Numbered from the stretch's first letter, positions 25,401-37,544 are shown. The stretch: DNA of 47,327 bases from Thermoanaerobaculia bacterium (GCA_022071945.1 JAJVIN010000038.1:1-47327), one strand, 5' to 3'. Numbers and translations are program-made. Notes: a model not told the origin generated them from the letters alone.

Positions 25401-25581
25401 CTCCCGTCACGGTCGTGACCCGTCCCCCGCGGTTCGGCCCGAGGCTCCGGTAGTCGATTCCCTCGAATGAATCCGAGAGGAGCCTTGGCGGAGCCGGTGG
25501 AGCGGCTTCACGGGCAGAGATCGGCAACGCGGCGGCGAGAGCCACGGCGAGACTGGCGAGGGACACACAGCGTCGGATCAC
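22432..25581 (-). CDS. Secreted BNR/sortilin-like beta-propeller protein
   Basis: This 1049-residue secreted protein has a Sec signal (MIRRCVSLASLAVALAAALP) and a GTG start at 25581 preceded by AGGAGG. Residues about 40-720 hold many BNR/Asp-box repeats (forms of S-x-D-x-G-x-x-W, such as SDGGGSWIPL, TDGGKSWSRL, RDGGKNWQNV), as in VPS10/sortilin-like propellers and some glycosidases. The C-terminal 300 residues contain a beta domain and helical tail (KTQVENFVKRAEKPGKAE). Such long proteins of this family are common in Acidobacteriota and Bacteroidota and mostly lack a proven function; no catalytic motif of glycosyl hydrolases is seen. It shares its strand with the HD-GYP gene 89 bases downstream. 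Confidence 0.88.
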   Translation of the reverse strand: MIRRCVSLASLAVALAAALPISAREAAPPAPPRLLSDSFEGIDYRSLGPNRGGRVTTVTGVRGQPLTFFMGATGGGVWKTSDGGGSWIPLGSRDFKTGSVGAIAICETDPEVVYAGMGEAPIRGNVSHGDGVYKSTDGGRSFSNVGLRDSHQISKVLVHPKNPDTVYVAAQGHVWGPSAERGIYRSTDGGKSWSRLLFVDDRTGASDLAWDPRNPRILFAGMWTVERKPWELSSGGTAGGLFRSMDGGNTWKKLTKDLPEGVVGKVGVSVSGARPGRVFALIEAEKGGLFRSDNYGDTWTRVNEDNSLRQRAWYYTGVYADPKAADTVYVTNVRLHKSIDGGKSFQVLPDPHGDNHDLWIDPDDPSHLIKGDDGGAAISFDGGRNWSTLENQPTGQFYRVITDDRTPYWVYGAQQDNSTVAIPSRVREGSIARTNWYTVGGCESGWIAPKPGDPEIVYAGCYGGSITRYDHRTGEEREIVAWPQLAVGQAPKNLKYRFQWNAPILASRHEPGVIYHAAQVLLRSRDEGQTWEEISPDLTRNDKTKQGYSGGPITRDNTGVEVYGSIFYLAESPHEKAVLWAGTDDGLVHVTRDGGKNWQNVTPREMPQEIQINAIDVSPHEKDTVTIAATRYKFDDFRPYLYRTSDGGKSWTKIVNGIPENTFTRVVREDPGRKGLLFAGTETGVYVSFNSGARWEPFQRNLPAVPVTDMVVKGDDLVLSTQGRGFWILDDLSPLRQWTESVASEPAFLFQPGRAILYPGGSLEKDREYPAAGKNAPGGAVIDFWLKEKPGLKEPVKLEILDGEKVLRTFTSEKKEEKEPAAEGEKPLELLPGVNRFIWDLRSFRPDLLPKAVLWGDKRGPRVGAGTYSVRLTAGGKVLTKSFETVPNPAVAVSPEALKAQASMLAEIRDRMSDVHFAVRQIRDLKTQVENFVKRAEKPGKAEPLKAHQKSLNEKLSPIEEKLVNPKLVAEQDVLNFTPGLDHQLAGIASTVSSAAAAPTAGSAAYFEALKKELEQVLSTLQSITAEEVPNFNRALKEAGMEPVDVLVR

Positions 25582-25709
25582 GGGGCCTCCTTCGTCCGAT
25601 TCTCCATCCGGCGGCTTCTCCTGTCTCGGAGGATCGATAGGGCAGAGAATCAGCCTACCGTCCGGCCGCCACGGACGGAAAGGGATTCTTTGCGCCAGGA
25701 GGTTTCTCG

Positions 25710-26837
25710 ATGAAGTGGTCGTTCTCGATCGCGCGGGTTTTCGGAATCGACATCCGGATCCACGCGTCGTTCGTCTTCGCTCTGATGATCGGTGCGATGT
25801 GGGGACTGGAGTTCGGGCAGAAGGGGGTCGCCTTCGGGCTCCTCTTCACGATCCTGCTCTTTGCCTGCGTCGTCCTCCACGAACTGGGACACAGCCTGGT
25901 GGCGAAGGCGTTCAAGATCCCGGTGAGGGAGATCGTCCTTCTGCCGATCGGGGGCGTGGCCCAGATGGAGAAGAACCCGGAAAAGCCGGTCCACGAGCTC
26001 TTGATAGCGGTCGCCGGTCCCCTCGTGAATGTCGTGATCGCAATCGGCATCTGGGTGGCATTCGGAAAGACCCTGCTCTCGGGAATCGACCTGAAGGCCC
26101 TCACCTCGCCTCAGAGCGTCCAGCCGAGTGCCCAGGCTCTCGTCTTCTGGCTCCTGACCGCCAACGTGTCGCTCGCGGTCTTCAACATGATCCCGGCCTT
26201 CCCCCTCGACGGCGGCCGGGTGCTCCGGGCCGTTCTCGCGATGTTCATGGGTTTCTCTCAGGGCACCAGGGTGGCGGCCGGGATCGGCCAGTTCATCGCC
26301 ATCCTCCTGGGGCTCTTCGCCGTCATGACGGGTCAGGTCCTGATGGCGCTGATCGCCTTTTTCATCTTCCTGGGCGCGGGCCGGGAGCGGGCCGAGGAGC
26401 AGGCGAGAACCGTTCTGCACACCCTCAGGGTCGGGGACGCCTACAACAAATTCGCGCTCACACTGGCCCCGGGAGACCACGTTTCCAGGGTCGTCGACTA
26501 CATCCTGACGAGCTACCAGCCCGACTTTGCCGTCCTGCAAGGGGCGCAACTCCTCGGCGTGGTGACGCGGAGCGAAGTCCTGCAGGCCCTGGCGACGGAC
26601 ACGCGCGACCTCTATGTGGCCGGAGTCATGAACCGTCAGGTCGAGAAGGTCCAGTCCACCCAGTCCCTGGACGACACCCGCAAGCACATGGAGCAGAAGG
26701 AGATCCGGATCGTTGCCGTCTACGAGGGAGAAAGGTACCTCGGCCTGGTTTCCCTCGAGGACATCGCCGAGGCCCTGCTCGTGAGCACGTTCGTCGAACG
26801 CCAGAACCAGCTCCGCAAGATGGAGGCGGCGGCCTGA
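25710..26837 (+). CDS. M50 site-2 protease with CBS pair
   Basis: This 375-residue integral membrane zinc metalloprotease is of the SpoIVFB/S2P type. The zinc site HELGH is at residues 57-61 (VVLHELGHSLVAKAF), and the third ligand motif is FPLDGGRVLRA with Asp167. Multiple hydrophobic segments fill residues 10-235. The C-terminal 130 residues (about 245-365) form a pair of CBS domains (LTLAPGDHVSRVVDYILTS, LGVVTRSEVLQAL, LGLVSLEDIAEALL), which usually bind adenine nucleotides and could gate the protease by energy state. The start at 25710 follows AGGAGG. The substrate is unknown; an anti-sigma factor is a common one in the family. Confidence 0.93.
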   Translation: MKWSFSIARVFGIDIRIHASFVFALMIGAMWGLEFGQKGVAFGLLFTILLFACVVLHELGHSLVAKAFKIPVREIVLLPIGGVAQMEKNPEKPVHELLIAVAGPLVNVVIAIGIWVAFGKTLLSGIDLKALTSPQSVQPSAQALVFWLLTANVSLAVFNMIPAFPLDGGRVLRAVLAMFMGFSQGTRVAAGIGQFIAILLGLFAVMTGQVLMALIAFFIFLGAGRERAEEQARTVLHTLRVGDAYNKFALTLAPGDHVSRVVDYILTSYQPDFAVLQGAQLLGVVTRSEVLQALATDTRDLYVAGVMNRQVEKVQSTQSLDDTRKHMEQKEIRIVAVYEGERYLGLVSLEDIAEALLVSTFVERQNQLRKMEAAA

Positions 26838-26907
26838 ACCAACCCCTCGTACTATTTTCTTCGGGGTACTGAGAATCCGTCTCGTCCTAAGATACCGTAG
26901 GGGAAGT

Positions 26908-27582
26908 ATGAGCACGAAGGGCGTAGGCCGTCCCAAAGAAGGCAATCCGGAAGAAACGCGCCGCGCGATCCTGCGCGCCGCCGTCGACAGCTTTGCTCGG
27001 GCGGGCTTCGCGGGAGCCACGACCCGGAACGTCGCGTTGAAGGCCGGGGTGAACGTGGCCACTCTCCACTATCACTTCGGCAGCAAGGAAGGGCTCTACC
27101 GCGCGGTCTGGGATGACGTCTTTCGCGAGAAGCCGGCCGTGAACGGATACGGCCTCGGGCCGGGCGAGAGGCTGCTGTCGGTCCTGACGACGCTCCTCGA
27201 GCACGGCATCCGGCGCCCCTGGCTCTCACGGCTGGCCCTCCAGCAGCTCCTGTCACCGGTCGCCGTCGCGGGGGGGCTGCCCGAAGACCCTCGCGTCCCG
27301 GCTCTGCAGGAGGCCCTCCGTGATGTCTCCCCCTCCACTGGCGAAGGAGACACCGGGACAGCGGACCTTGCGCGCCGCATCGTGGCTCTCCTGGACGCCA
27401 CCGTGGTTTCCCTGGCCCAGGCCGGTGGTTCCAGCTCTTCCGGGGAAGGCGCCGCCCCGGGTCAGCCCGGTGATTCCACGCTCTCCCTCCCGCAGGAGGC
27501 CCGGCGCCTCCTGGAGGCGGCGGCGGTCACTCTGGCACGGCCCGCGCTCGTCCCGCGAACCGGATACCGAGAAGTAGCGTAG
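26908..27582 (+). CDS. TetR family transcriptional regulator
   Basis: This 224-residue regulator has a TetR N-terminal DNA-binding domain: TRRAILRAAVDSFARAGF, then GATTRNVALKAGVNVATLHY and HFGSKEGLYRAV form the helix-turn-helix core at about residues 18-68. The C-terminal ligand domain has no clear family match (leaving the ligand unknown) and ends with an Ala/Ser/Gly-rich stretch. GGGGAAG precedes the ATG. It overlaps the 3' end of the convergent symporter gene by 56 bases. Its target might be the neighbouring symporter/amidohydrolase pair or remote genes such as the lipase, whose promoter carries a TetR-like palindrome; neither is shown. Confidence 0.9.
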   Translation: MSTKGVGRPKEGNPEETRRAILRAAVDSFARAGFAGATTRNVALKAGVNVATLHYHFGSKEGLYRAVWDDVFREKPAVNGYGLGPGERLLSVLTTLLEHGIRRPWLSRLALQQLLSPVAVAGGLPEDPRVPALQEALRDVSPSTGEGDTGTADLARRIVALLDATVVSLAQAGGSSSSGEGAAPGQPGDSTLSLPQEARRLLEAAAVTLARPALVPRTGYREVA

Positions 27583-28870
27583 CGGCGTTCACGCCCGTCC
27601 CGACGAGAACCGGGTCCCAGCTCACCTGCAAGAGGCCGGCCTTGGCGGCGAGTGCGGCGGCCCCTCCCGCGGCCATGGCGGCTCCCGCCATCCGGGGTAG
27701 AACCCTGACGCCCGGCAGGAACGTGACGAGCACCGGGAGGATGAGGGCCGACGCAAAGAGCGTGTAGCCGAGCCGGAAAGTCTCGATCAGGTCACGCATC
27801 CAGAGCGCCACGCCGAGACCGAGAAGTCCGTAGACGATGACGAGACCCCGGACGGTCCGGGCTCCGCCTCGCCCGCGAAGAAGGTCGTGAGAGGTGGACG
27901 CGGCGGCCGTGAGGAGGACGGAGTCCGAAGAGGACTGCATCGTGGCGATCATCGCCACGAGAACGAGGGGAGCGACGATGGGACCGGAGAGGGCGAGGAG
28001 CGTCTTCGGAAAGATGGCCGGCCCGGCCTCCATGCCGAGAGAAACCCCGGCGAGCCCGATGGCCGCCACGGCCGCGGTAAAGACAACCTTTGAAGCGGCT
28101 GCCCCCAGGGCGGCCGCCTTCGCCGTCGCCGGGTCCTTGGCGGACAGGAGCTTGCTCCAGACGTCGCCTCCGACCATGTGAGGCAGCCCGACGAGGACGA
28201 GAAAGGCCGCGATATCGAGGACGCCGACCTTCGGCCCTGTCGGGAAGGTCAGGAGCTCGGTGGGCCAGCCTGTCCGGCCAAGCGACAGGAGAGCCAGCGG
28301 AAGTCCCACGAGGACGATCCCGGACACCATCAACGCGAACTGGATCAGGTCGGTGCCGATGACGGCGCGTTGCCCGCCTGCCGCCGTGTAAGCGACGAAG
28401 ACCGCGGCCGTGGCGCAGAGAACCCCGGTCGAGGGCCAGGACGTCGCGGCCGTGATGACGGTCTCCGTGGCCTGGGTCAGGAGGGCGAACCAGACGATCT
28501 CGGCCATGACGATGAGGACGGCCCCGATCATCCGGACGCGGGGCCCGTAGGCGCGGCCGATGATTTCCGCCAGGGTGACGGCCCCCGTCGCGCGAACCCG
28601 CGAGGCTAGCCACAACCCCAGAACGACGAGGCCCAGGGCCCCCGAGAGCTCGAGCCAGGCGGCCGGCAGTCCCCTGGACGCCACGAGGGCAGCCTGGACG
28701 AGCGTCGAGGTCCCGCCCGTCGTCGTCGAGGAGAGGGCGGCCCAGCTCGCGAGAAAGCCGAAGCTCCTCTCGCCCAGGATGAACGAGCTCTCGGATCGCG
28801 AGGCGGCTCTCGCGCTGAAGACGCCCACGCCCACCATCAGCAGGCCGTAGACGAGGAGTGCGACCGTCAA
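27527..28870 (-). CDS. Sodium/solute symporter (SSS family)
   Basis: This 447-residue membrane transporter belongs to the solute:sodium symporter family. About thirteen hydrophobic segments are seen, and family motifs include SESSFILGERSFGFLASWAA (helix 1 to 2), GGQRAVIGTDLIQF in the middle and MIATMQSSSDSVLLTAAAS, the Na+-site region with adjacent Ser residues. The start is TTG at 28870, overlapping the M20 stop by TTGA, which implies translational coupling; an ATG at residue 12 is the alternative. The partner amidohydrolase upstream suggests import of the product or substrate of amide cleavage. Substrate is not predictable from sequence. Confidence 0.9.
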   Translation of the reverse strand: MTVALLVYGLLMVGVGVFSARAASRSESSFILGERSFGFLASWAALSSTTTGGTSTLVQAALVASRGLPAAWLELSGALGLVVLGLWLASRVRATGAVTLAEIIGRAYGPRVRMIGAVLIVMAEIVWFALLTQATETVITAATSWPSTGVLCATAAVFVAYTAAGGQRAVIGTDLIQFALMVSGIVLVGLPLALLSLGRTGWPTELLTFPTGPKVGVLDIAAFLVLVGLPHMVGGDVWSKLLSAKDPATAKAAALGAAASKVVFTAAVAAIGLAGVSLGMEAGPAIFPKTLLALSGPIVAPLVLVAMIATMQSSSDSVLLTAAASTSHDLLRGRGGARTVRGLVIVYGLLGLGVALWMRDLIETFRLGYTLFASALILPVLVTFLPGVRVLPRMAGAAMAAGGAAALAAKAGLLQVSWDPVLVGTGVNAATLLLGIRFAGRARAVPE

Positions 28871-30039
28871 GCCTCGGCCAGATACGCCCGCGCCACCCGG
28901 GAATGGAGCTCGGCAGCCGTCATCAGCGCCCTCTCGTCGAAGTCGAAGTGCGGGGAGTGGTGCGCGGGCCCGAGCCCGTGCTCGGGCTTCGCGGCTCCGA
29001 CGAAGATGAAGGCGCCCGGAACCCGTTCGAGAAACGCGGCGAAGTCCTCGCCCCCCATCGTGTGGCAGTTCTCGATGATGCCGTCCCGGCCGACGAGGGC
29101 GATGCCCTCTCTCTGGACGAGCTCGGCCTCGTCACGGTGGTTGATGACCGCGCGACTCAACTGGATGTACTTCACCCGGGCGCTGCACCCCAGGACTCGA
29201 GCCGCGCTCTGGGCCGTTTCCTCGAAGAGGGCGGGCAGCCGGTCCCAGACGATCTTCTCGAAGGAGCGGCACGTCCCCCTCAGGACGGCCGTTTCCGGGA
29301 TGACGTTGAAGGCGGAGCCGCTGTGGATGGACGTCACCGAGACGACGACGGGGGAGACGGGAGCGATGCGGCGCGAGGGGATCGTCTGCAAGGCGAGGAT
29401 GACGTGCGCGGCCGCCACCACCGGATCGCGCGTCTCGTGGGGCGAAGCCCCGTGTCCTCCCGACCCCGCGATCTCGATCTCGAACTCGTCGACCGCCGCC
29501 ATCATCGGGCCGTTCCTCACGCCGATCGTTCCGAGGGGCAGCGAGGTCCAGAGGTGGATCCCGAACGCGGCGTCGACTTTCGGATTCGAGAGAACCCCGT
29601 CCGCGATCATCGAAAGGGACCCGCCCGAGGCTTCCTCGGCGGGCTGGAACGCGAACACGATCTTCCCCTGGGCCGGAGGGTCGAGGGCCAAGAGATCCGC
29701 CGCGGCGTCCAGGGCCGCGATGTGTCCGTCGTGCCCGCAGGCGTGCATCTTCCCGTTCGTTGCGGCAAACGCGAGCCCGGTTTCTTCCTTGATGGGGAGC
29801 GCATCCATATCGGCGCGCAGAAGGACCGTCTTGCCCGGCTTGCCGGTATCCAGCACGGCCATGACCCCCGTCTTGCCGAGCCCCTTCCGGACGGTAAAGC
29901 CGCGCTCGCTCATGCGGGAGGCGATGAGGGCCGCCGTCTCGTGCTCCTCGTAGGCGGTCTCGGGGTGTCCATGGAGGTGCCGTCGCAGCTCGACGACGGC
30001 CTTCTCGATCTCTTTTCTGTTCTTGGCGAGACTCTTCAC
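28867..30039 (-). CDS. M20-family metal-dependent amidohydrolase
   Basis: This 390-residue peptidase family M20D amidohydrolase resembles hippurate or N-acyl-amino-acid hydrolases. Metal-site features are HACGHDGH (His99-His106), the Glu pair in FQPAEEASGG, GHGASPHETRDPV (dimer-domain His) and the C-terminal NCHTMGGEDFA. It cleaves an acyl group from an amino acid or related amide in the cytoplasm. The start is GTG at 30039. Its stop overlaps the symporter start by four bases, so transport and hydrolysis are linked; scavenging of acyl-amino acids is a reasonable inference. Confidence 0.94.
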   Translation of the reverse strand: MKSLAKNRKEIEKAVVELRRHLHGHPETAYEEHETAALIASRMSERGFTVRKGLGKTGVMAVLDTGKPGKTVLLRADMDALPIKEETGLAFAATNGKMHACGHDGHIAALDAAADLLALDPPAQGKIVFAFQPAEEASGGSLSMIADGVLSNPKVDAAFGIHLWTSLPLGTIGVRNGPMMAAVDEFEIEIAGSGGHGASPHETRDPVVAAAHVILALQTIPSRRIAPVSPVVVSVTSIHSGSAFNVIPETAVLRGTCRSFEKIVWDRLPALFEETAQSAARVLGCSARVKYIQLSRAVINHRDEAELVQREGIALVGRDGIIENCHTMGGEDFAAFLERVPGAFIFVGAAKPEHGLGPAHHSPHFDFDERALMTAAELHSRVARAYLAEA

Positions 30040-30086
30040 GGCCCGAATGATACGTGTCGGCCTCGCGGGCGGGTTAGGATCGGTCC

Positions 30087-30434
30087 ATGGCGGCAGGCAA
30101 GAACCGGATCTTCACTCTCGAGGAGGCGAGGGCCCTCATACCCCTCATCCGCGAGCGGACGCGTCAGGCCCTGGAGCAGATCGGCCAGCTCGAAATGCCC
30201 GACGAGGATGAAGAACCCTCCGCCGAGGAGCGGCAGGCCTACGAAGCCAGGTCGAGGCAGATCCTCCTGCAATGGGCTCACGAGATCGAGAGGCTGGGGA
30301 TCGAGGTCAAGGGTCCCTGGCTCATCGACTTCGACTCGGGCGGCGGCTATTACTGCTGGCGATGGCCCGAGGAGTCACTCGAGTTCTTTCACGGCTACGA
30401 CGAGGGCTTCTCCGGCCGGATGCGGCTCCAGTAG
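30087..30434 (+). CDS. DUF2203 family protein
   Basis: This 115-residue protein has the features of the DUF2203 family: the N-terminal FTLEEARALIPLIRERTRQA helix, an acidic middle and the hallmark KGPWLIDFDSGGGYYCWRWP followed by EESLEFFHGYDEGFSGR. The function of the family is not known. It is divergent from the M20 gene (47-base gap), and its 3' end is convergent with, and touches, a broken VapC gene. Length is complete. Confidence 0.88.
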   Translation: MAAGKNRIFTLEEARALIPLIRERTRQALEQIGQLEMPDEDEEPSAEERQAYEARSRQILLQWAHEIERLGIEVKGPWLIDFDSGGGYYCWRWPEESLEFFHGYDEGFSGRMRLQ

Positions 30435-30557
30435 GGGATCACCAGCGTTCTCCGTCAGCCTGTCGGCGGCCCACTCGCCGTGGGGTTCGGAGAACAAGAT
30501 GGCCAGCAATGCGGATGTATCGACGACCACCCGTTCCTCACGCCCAGAGATCGTCAT
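30375..30557 (-). pseudogene. vapC: Truncated VapC-like PIN toxin remnant
   Basis: The reading frame begins as a PIN toxin (REERVVVDTSALLAILFSEP, about 36 recognisable residues, with the first catalytic Asp) and starts inside the antitoxin end with a 20-base overlap, as in the intact pair at 17.7 kb. After about position 30445 the family match is lost and the frame ends at 30375 inside the DUF2203 gene. The conserved Glu and the two later Asp of the PIN site are absent. The remnant should be inactive. Confidence 0.75.
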
Positions 30558-30774
30558 CCGACCCGAATCTCGGCGAGGGGTTCTGAGGTGCACTCACCGC
30601 CAGACCCAGCCACTCGTGAAAGTCCGTCTTCCGCTGCTGGTCGAGCAGTCTCTCGAGGCTCTCCTGCACCGCCACACGGATCGTCTCGGATTTCGTCTTC
30701 AAACCTCTGAGCCGCATCAACTGGGCGAGGTTCCTCTCAAACTCGGGGTTCATCTGAATGTTGAGCTGGCTCAC
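30538..30774 (-). CDS. vapB: VapB-type antitoxin, partner of truncated toxin
   Basis: This 78-residue antitoxin-like protein starts at the GTG at 30774, seven residues after an upstream ATG, because GGGAG lies just before it. The N-terminal part (QLNIQMNPEFERNLAQLMRL, then KTKSETIRVAVQESLERLL) fits a ribbon-helix-helix or related antitoxin fold. The C-terminus ends PSPRFGSDDDLWA, a signature toxin-binding tail of this antitoxin group. The toxin gene that follows is truncated, so this is an orphan antitoxin. Confidence 0.8.
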   Translation of the reverse strand: MSQLNIQMNPEFERNLAQLMRLRGLKTKSETIRVAVQESLERLLDQQRKTDFHEWLGLAVSAPQNPSPRFGSDDDLWA

Positions 30775-30847
30775 GGACCACTCCCTACAGAACATATATA
30801 GGTCTTCCGTAGAACGAGGTCAACGGCCTCTCTGAACCCTGAGTTCC

Positions 30848-30879
30848 GCTCCTCCCCGGCCTTCTCGCCGGGGAGGAGC
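30848..30879 (-). terminator. 13-bp GC hairpin after fadA
   Basis: GCTCCTCCCCGGC (30848-30860) and its perfect complement (30867-30879) form a 13-bp stem with a 6-base loop, 14 bases beyond the fadA stop. There is no T run, so it is a hairpin-type stop or mRNA 3' stabiliser of the fadBA operon. Confidence 0.65.
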
Positions 30880-30892
30880 GTTGTGATCAGGT

Positions 30893-34220
<3,328 letters not shown>

Positions 34221-34345
34221 CGGGATGTTCTCCTCGCTTGATGGGCGCGGGACCCAGGCCCGCACCCTCGCGCCAATGATAGTGCGAGAAATGAATCGTG
34301 GCTCATCTCCCGCTGATTTCCTTTCCGGTTCTTCCGGGACGGGTT

Positions 34346-37300
34346 TCAGAAGGCGTCTCGCTTCTTTCTCCTCTCGATCCGGCTCGGGATCCTCACCGTG
34401 AAGACCGATCCCTGTCCCGGCTCGCTCTCGACTCCGATCGAGCCTCCCATCAGCTCGCAGAACCCCTTCGAGATGACGAGGCCGAGGCCCGTCCCGCCGG
34501 CCTTTCTCGCCTTCTCGTCGCCCGTCTGGGTGAAGGCCTGGAAGAGCTGCGCGAGCTGATCGGCCGTCATGCCGGCGCCGGTGTCGGTGACCTGGAAGAC
34601 GAGATCGGGAACGGGCTTGCCTGCTTCTTCGCGGGCCGCGAGACGGATCGTGCCCTTCTCCGTGAATCGAGCGGCGTTGGAGACCAGGTTCAGGAGGATC
34701 TGTTTCGTCTTGATCAGATCTCCGAGGACGAGTCCGGGAGGGCAGTCGTTCTCGATGTGGAAGTGGTTCCCGTGCTTCTCGACGATCGGGAGCGCGATGG
34801 ACCGAACCTCCTCGAGCAGCGGAGCGATCTCGTATTCCTCGAGATGGAGCTCCATCTTCCCGGCCTCGAGCTTGGAGAGATCGAGGATCGAGTTGATCAG
34901 ATTGAGGAGGTGGTGGCTCGCGGCCTGGATCTTGTCGAGGTCGGAGACCCAGTCGGCTCTTCCCATCTCCCTTGCGTCTTCTTGCAGCATCTCCGAATAG
35001 CCGAGGATGGCCGACAGCGGGGTCCGGAGCTCGTGGCTGGTACTCGAGAGGAAGGCACTCTTGGCGCGGTCGGCCTGCTGGGCAGCCGCGCGGGCCTTCT
35101 CCGCCTCCTCACGGTGGCGCTCGGCGTCGTCGAGGGCCTCGGCGAGGCTGGCGGTCCGGTTACGGACGATCTCCTCGAGCTCGGCGCGCCTCGTCCGGAG
35201 CCTCCGTACCCGCAGCGCCGCCACCCCGGCGAGCACCCCGGCCGCCGCCAGGAGACCTCCGAGCCGGACGGACCGCCTCTCGTGCCAGGTTGCCTGGATC
35301 TGGAACGCGACCGAGGCGGGCTCGGGAGACCAGATTCCATCGAGGTTCGCGGCCATGACCTGGAACGTGTAGGCACCGGCATGGAGCCCGGTGTAGTAGG
35401 CCGTGCGCCTGTTGCCCGACTCCACCCACCTCTCGTCGAAACCCTTCAGCCGGTAACGGAACTGGACGCGCTCCGGAGTCAGGAGGCTCAGACCGTCGTA
35501 CTGGAACTCGAGGTGAGTCGTTCCGGCAGGGAGGGAGACCCCGTCTTCCAGGGAGACAAGCCGGCCATCGGCCCGTGCCGAATCGATGACGATGGGAGGA
35601 GGGAGGAGGTTCTTGCGAATGCGCCGGGGATCCACAGCCGTCGCCCCGTTCAAGGTCGGGAACCAGAACCGCCCGTCCCTCGACCGCCAGCCGGTGGGCT
35701 GCGTGGCCCCGTTGCACTGTGTCGACGCCATCCCCTCGGATCGGCCGAAGGCCTCGGTGGGAACGATCTGGACCTTTCCGGTCGCGGCGGCCAGAAGATC
35801 GGAGCGCTTGACGTGGAAGATCCCGCGGTTGCTGCTCATCCAGTACCCCGCCACACCATCGGAGAGGATCCGAAAGACCTTGTCGGCCACAAGGCCATGA
35901 TCGGCCGTCAAGGGACGATGGATGCGCCCCTCCGAATACCACTGGAGCCCCCCGCTGGTTCCGAACCAGAGGGACCCGTCCGGGTCGGGGTGGATCTCGA
36001 AGACAGTGTCTCCGGCCAGGCCCCCTCGCTCGAAGCCGGTGCGGAAGCGGCCGTTCTCGAGCTTGAAGGCCCCGCTGTCCGTCCCGGCCCAGAGGGTCCC
36101 GCGGGCATCCTCGGCGATCACGCGGACGTTCAGACCGATGAGTCCCTCGTCCGTCCCGAAACGCGAGAGGGTCCCGTTCCGCAGGCGGCAGAGCCCCCCG
36201 CCGTAGGTTCCGATCCACAGAGTGCCATCCCGGCTCTCGTAGAGGCTGTTGAGCACGTTGGATCCGAGCCCGTCCCCGGTCGTCAGGAGTGTGGCCTTTC
36301 CTTCCCGGACGCGGGCCAGACCGGCTCCGTTGGTGCTCAGCCAGACCGTTCCGTCGCGGGCGGCGAGAACGGCGCGGAAGTAGCGGTTCGGAATCTCCTC
36401 GGAGCCAGGGAGGGAGACGACCCGGCCCTCCCGGATGCCATTCACCCCTCCGTCTCCCGCCAGCCAGACCGTTCCGTCCGGAGCCTCGGAGACCGAGCGG
36501 ACCGACTGAAAGGAGAGGCCGTTGCGGCGGGTATAGGTGACGACCTTCTGGTCCTTCAGCCGGTCGAGTCCTCCGTTCGTCCCGATCCAGAGACTCCCCT
36601 CCCGATCCTCGTGGATGGAACGGATGAGAGCCTGAGAGATTCCCTCGAGGGGGTTGTAGGACTCAAGGACTCCGCCGGCGTAGCGAACCAGCCCCCCGGT
36701 GTCGGTCCCGATCCAGAGGACTCCGTGCCGGTCGACGAGGAGGGAGTAGACGAGGTCGATCGGGAGCCCGTCCCTCGTGGTGAAGGTCTTGATCTGACCG
36801 TTCTCGAGGCGGACGAGGCCCCCGCCGTAGGTTCCGATCCACATCGCCCCCGAGAGATCCTCGGCCAAGGCGTAGACAGAGTCCGAAGGGAAGCCGGCGG
36901 CCCGGTTCAGGATCGAGGTCCCCGAGGCTCCGATCCGGAAGAGGCCGTGCGCGGCCGTCGCCACCCAGAGGGTCCCGTTCCGGTCTCGACGAACGGCCCG
37001 GACGGTCTTGCCCGTCAGCGATTCTGCTTCGGGGAACGGAAGGACCCCGCTGGCGGAGAGCCGTGCGAGACCGTTCTCGGTCCCGGCGAGGATCGTCCCG
37101 TCGGCGTCCTCCCACAGACTGTAGACGGTGCGGCCGGGGAATCCGGACGCCTGATCGAAGGCGCGGAAGGTCCCGTTCTCGCGCAGGACGAGTCCGGCGC
37201 CGGCGGTGCCCATCCAGAACCTCCCCTTGGTGTCCTCCAGGAGACTCCAGACGCTGCTCGTCTTCAAGGCCGGAGTCGTCCGGCGGTCGAAGACGGTGAA

Positions 37301-37522
37301 CGAGACGCCGTTGAACCGGACCAGTCCCTCGTAAGTCCCGAGCCAGAGGTAGCCGTCCTTCGTCTGAGTGATCGCGTGGATGCTGTTCTGCGGCAGTCCG
37401 TCCTGCCAGACGTCGTGGCCGTACTCGGCGAGCGGCGTAACCGGGTCCAGAGCCCGGACTGGGGTCGAGAACCCGGCCAGGAAAGCAACCAGGACGAGGG
37501 CTGTTCGCGGCAGGCGTCGCAT
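34346..37522 (-). CDS. Propeller-sensor histidine kinase (Reg_prop/Y_Y_Y type)
   Basis: This 1058-residue membrane sensor kinase has a Sec-type N-terminus ([17 protein letters not shown]) and a periplasmic region of about a dozen two-component regulator propeller repeats (forms of [17 protein letters not shown]). Next come a Y_Y_Y-like domain at about 660-730, one membrane helix at about 752-770 ([18 protein letters not shown]), HisKA with His830 ([14 protein letters not shown]) and a HATPase domain ([36 protein letters not shown]). It ends there: the receiver and AraC domains of the Bacteroidota hybrid kinases are missing and no response regulator is adjacent. The start at 37522 is chosen for the signal. 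It is divergent from the sigma factor gene. Confidence 0.93.
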   Translation of the reverse strand: MRRLPRTALVLVAFLAGFSTPVRALDPVTPLAEYGHDVWQDGLPQNSIHAITQTKDGYLWLGTYEGLVRFNGVSFTVFDRRTTPALKTSSVWSLLEDTKGRFWMGTAGAGLVLRENGTFRAFDQASGFPGRTVYSLWEDADGTILAGTENGLARLSASGVLPFPEAESLTGKTVRAVRRDRNGTLWVATAAHGLFRIGASGTSILNRAAGFPSDSVYALAEDLSGAMWIGTYGGGLVRLENGQIKTFTTRDGLPIDLVYSLLVDRHGVLWIGTDTGGLVRYAGGVLESYNPLEGISQALIRSIHEDREGSLWIGTNGGLDRLKDQKVVTYTRRNGLSFQSVRSVSEAPDGTVWLAGDGGVNGIREGRVVSLPGSEEIPNRYFRAVLAARDGTVWLSTNGAGLARVREGKATLLTTGDGLGSNVLNSLYESRDGTLWIGTYGGGLCRLRNGTLSRFGTDEGLIGLNVRVIAEDARGTLWAGTDSGAFKLENGRFRTGFERGGLAGDTVFEIHPDPDGSLWFGTSGGLQWYSEGRIHRPLTADHGLVADKVFRILSDGVAGYWMSSNRGIFHVKRSDLLAAATGKVQIVPTEAFGRSEGMASTQCNGATQPTGWRSRDGRFWFPTLNGATAVDPRRIRKNLLPPPIVIDSARADGRLVSLEDGVSLPAGTTHLEFQYDGLSLLTPERVQFRYRLKGFDERWVESGNRRTAYYTGLHAGAYTFQVMAANLDGIWSPEPASVAFQIQATWHERRSVRLGGLLAAAGVLAGVAALRVRRLRTRRAELEEIVRNRTASLAEALDDAERHREEAEKARAAAQQADRAKSAFLSSTSHELRTPLSAILGYSEMLQEDAREMGRADWVSDLDKIQAASHHLLNLINSILDLSKLEAGKMELHLEEYEIAPLLEEVRSIALPIVEKHGNHFHIENDCPPGLVLGDLIKTKQILLNLVSNAARFTEKGTIRLAAREEAGKPVPDLVFQVTDTGAGMTADQLAQLFQAFTQTGDEKARKAGGTGLGLVISKGFCELMGGSIGVESEPGQGSVFTVRIPSRIERRKKRDAF

Positions 37523-37544
37523 GGTCGGCAGCTCTGTCCACCCC

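Noticed and set aside
34221-34345. Possible FadR-like operator before fadB (TGAATCGTGGCTCAT region)
   Set aside because: The arms do not match each other or the TGAGTGA motif well enough to be called a dyad.
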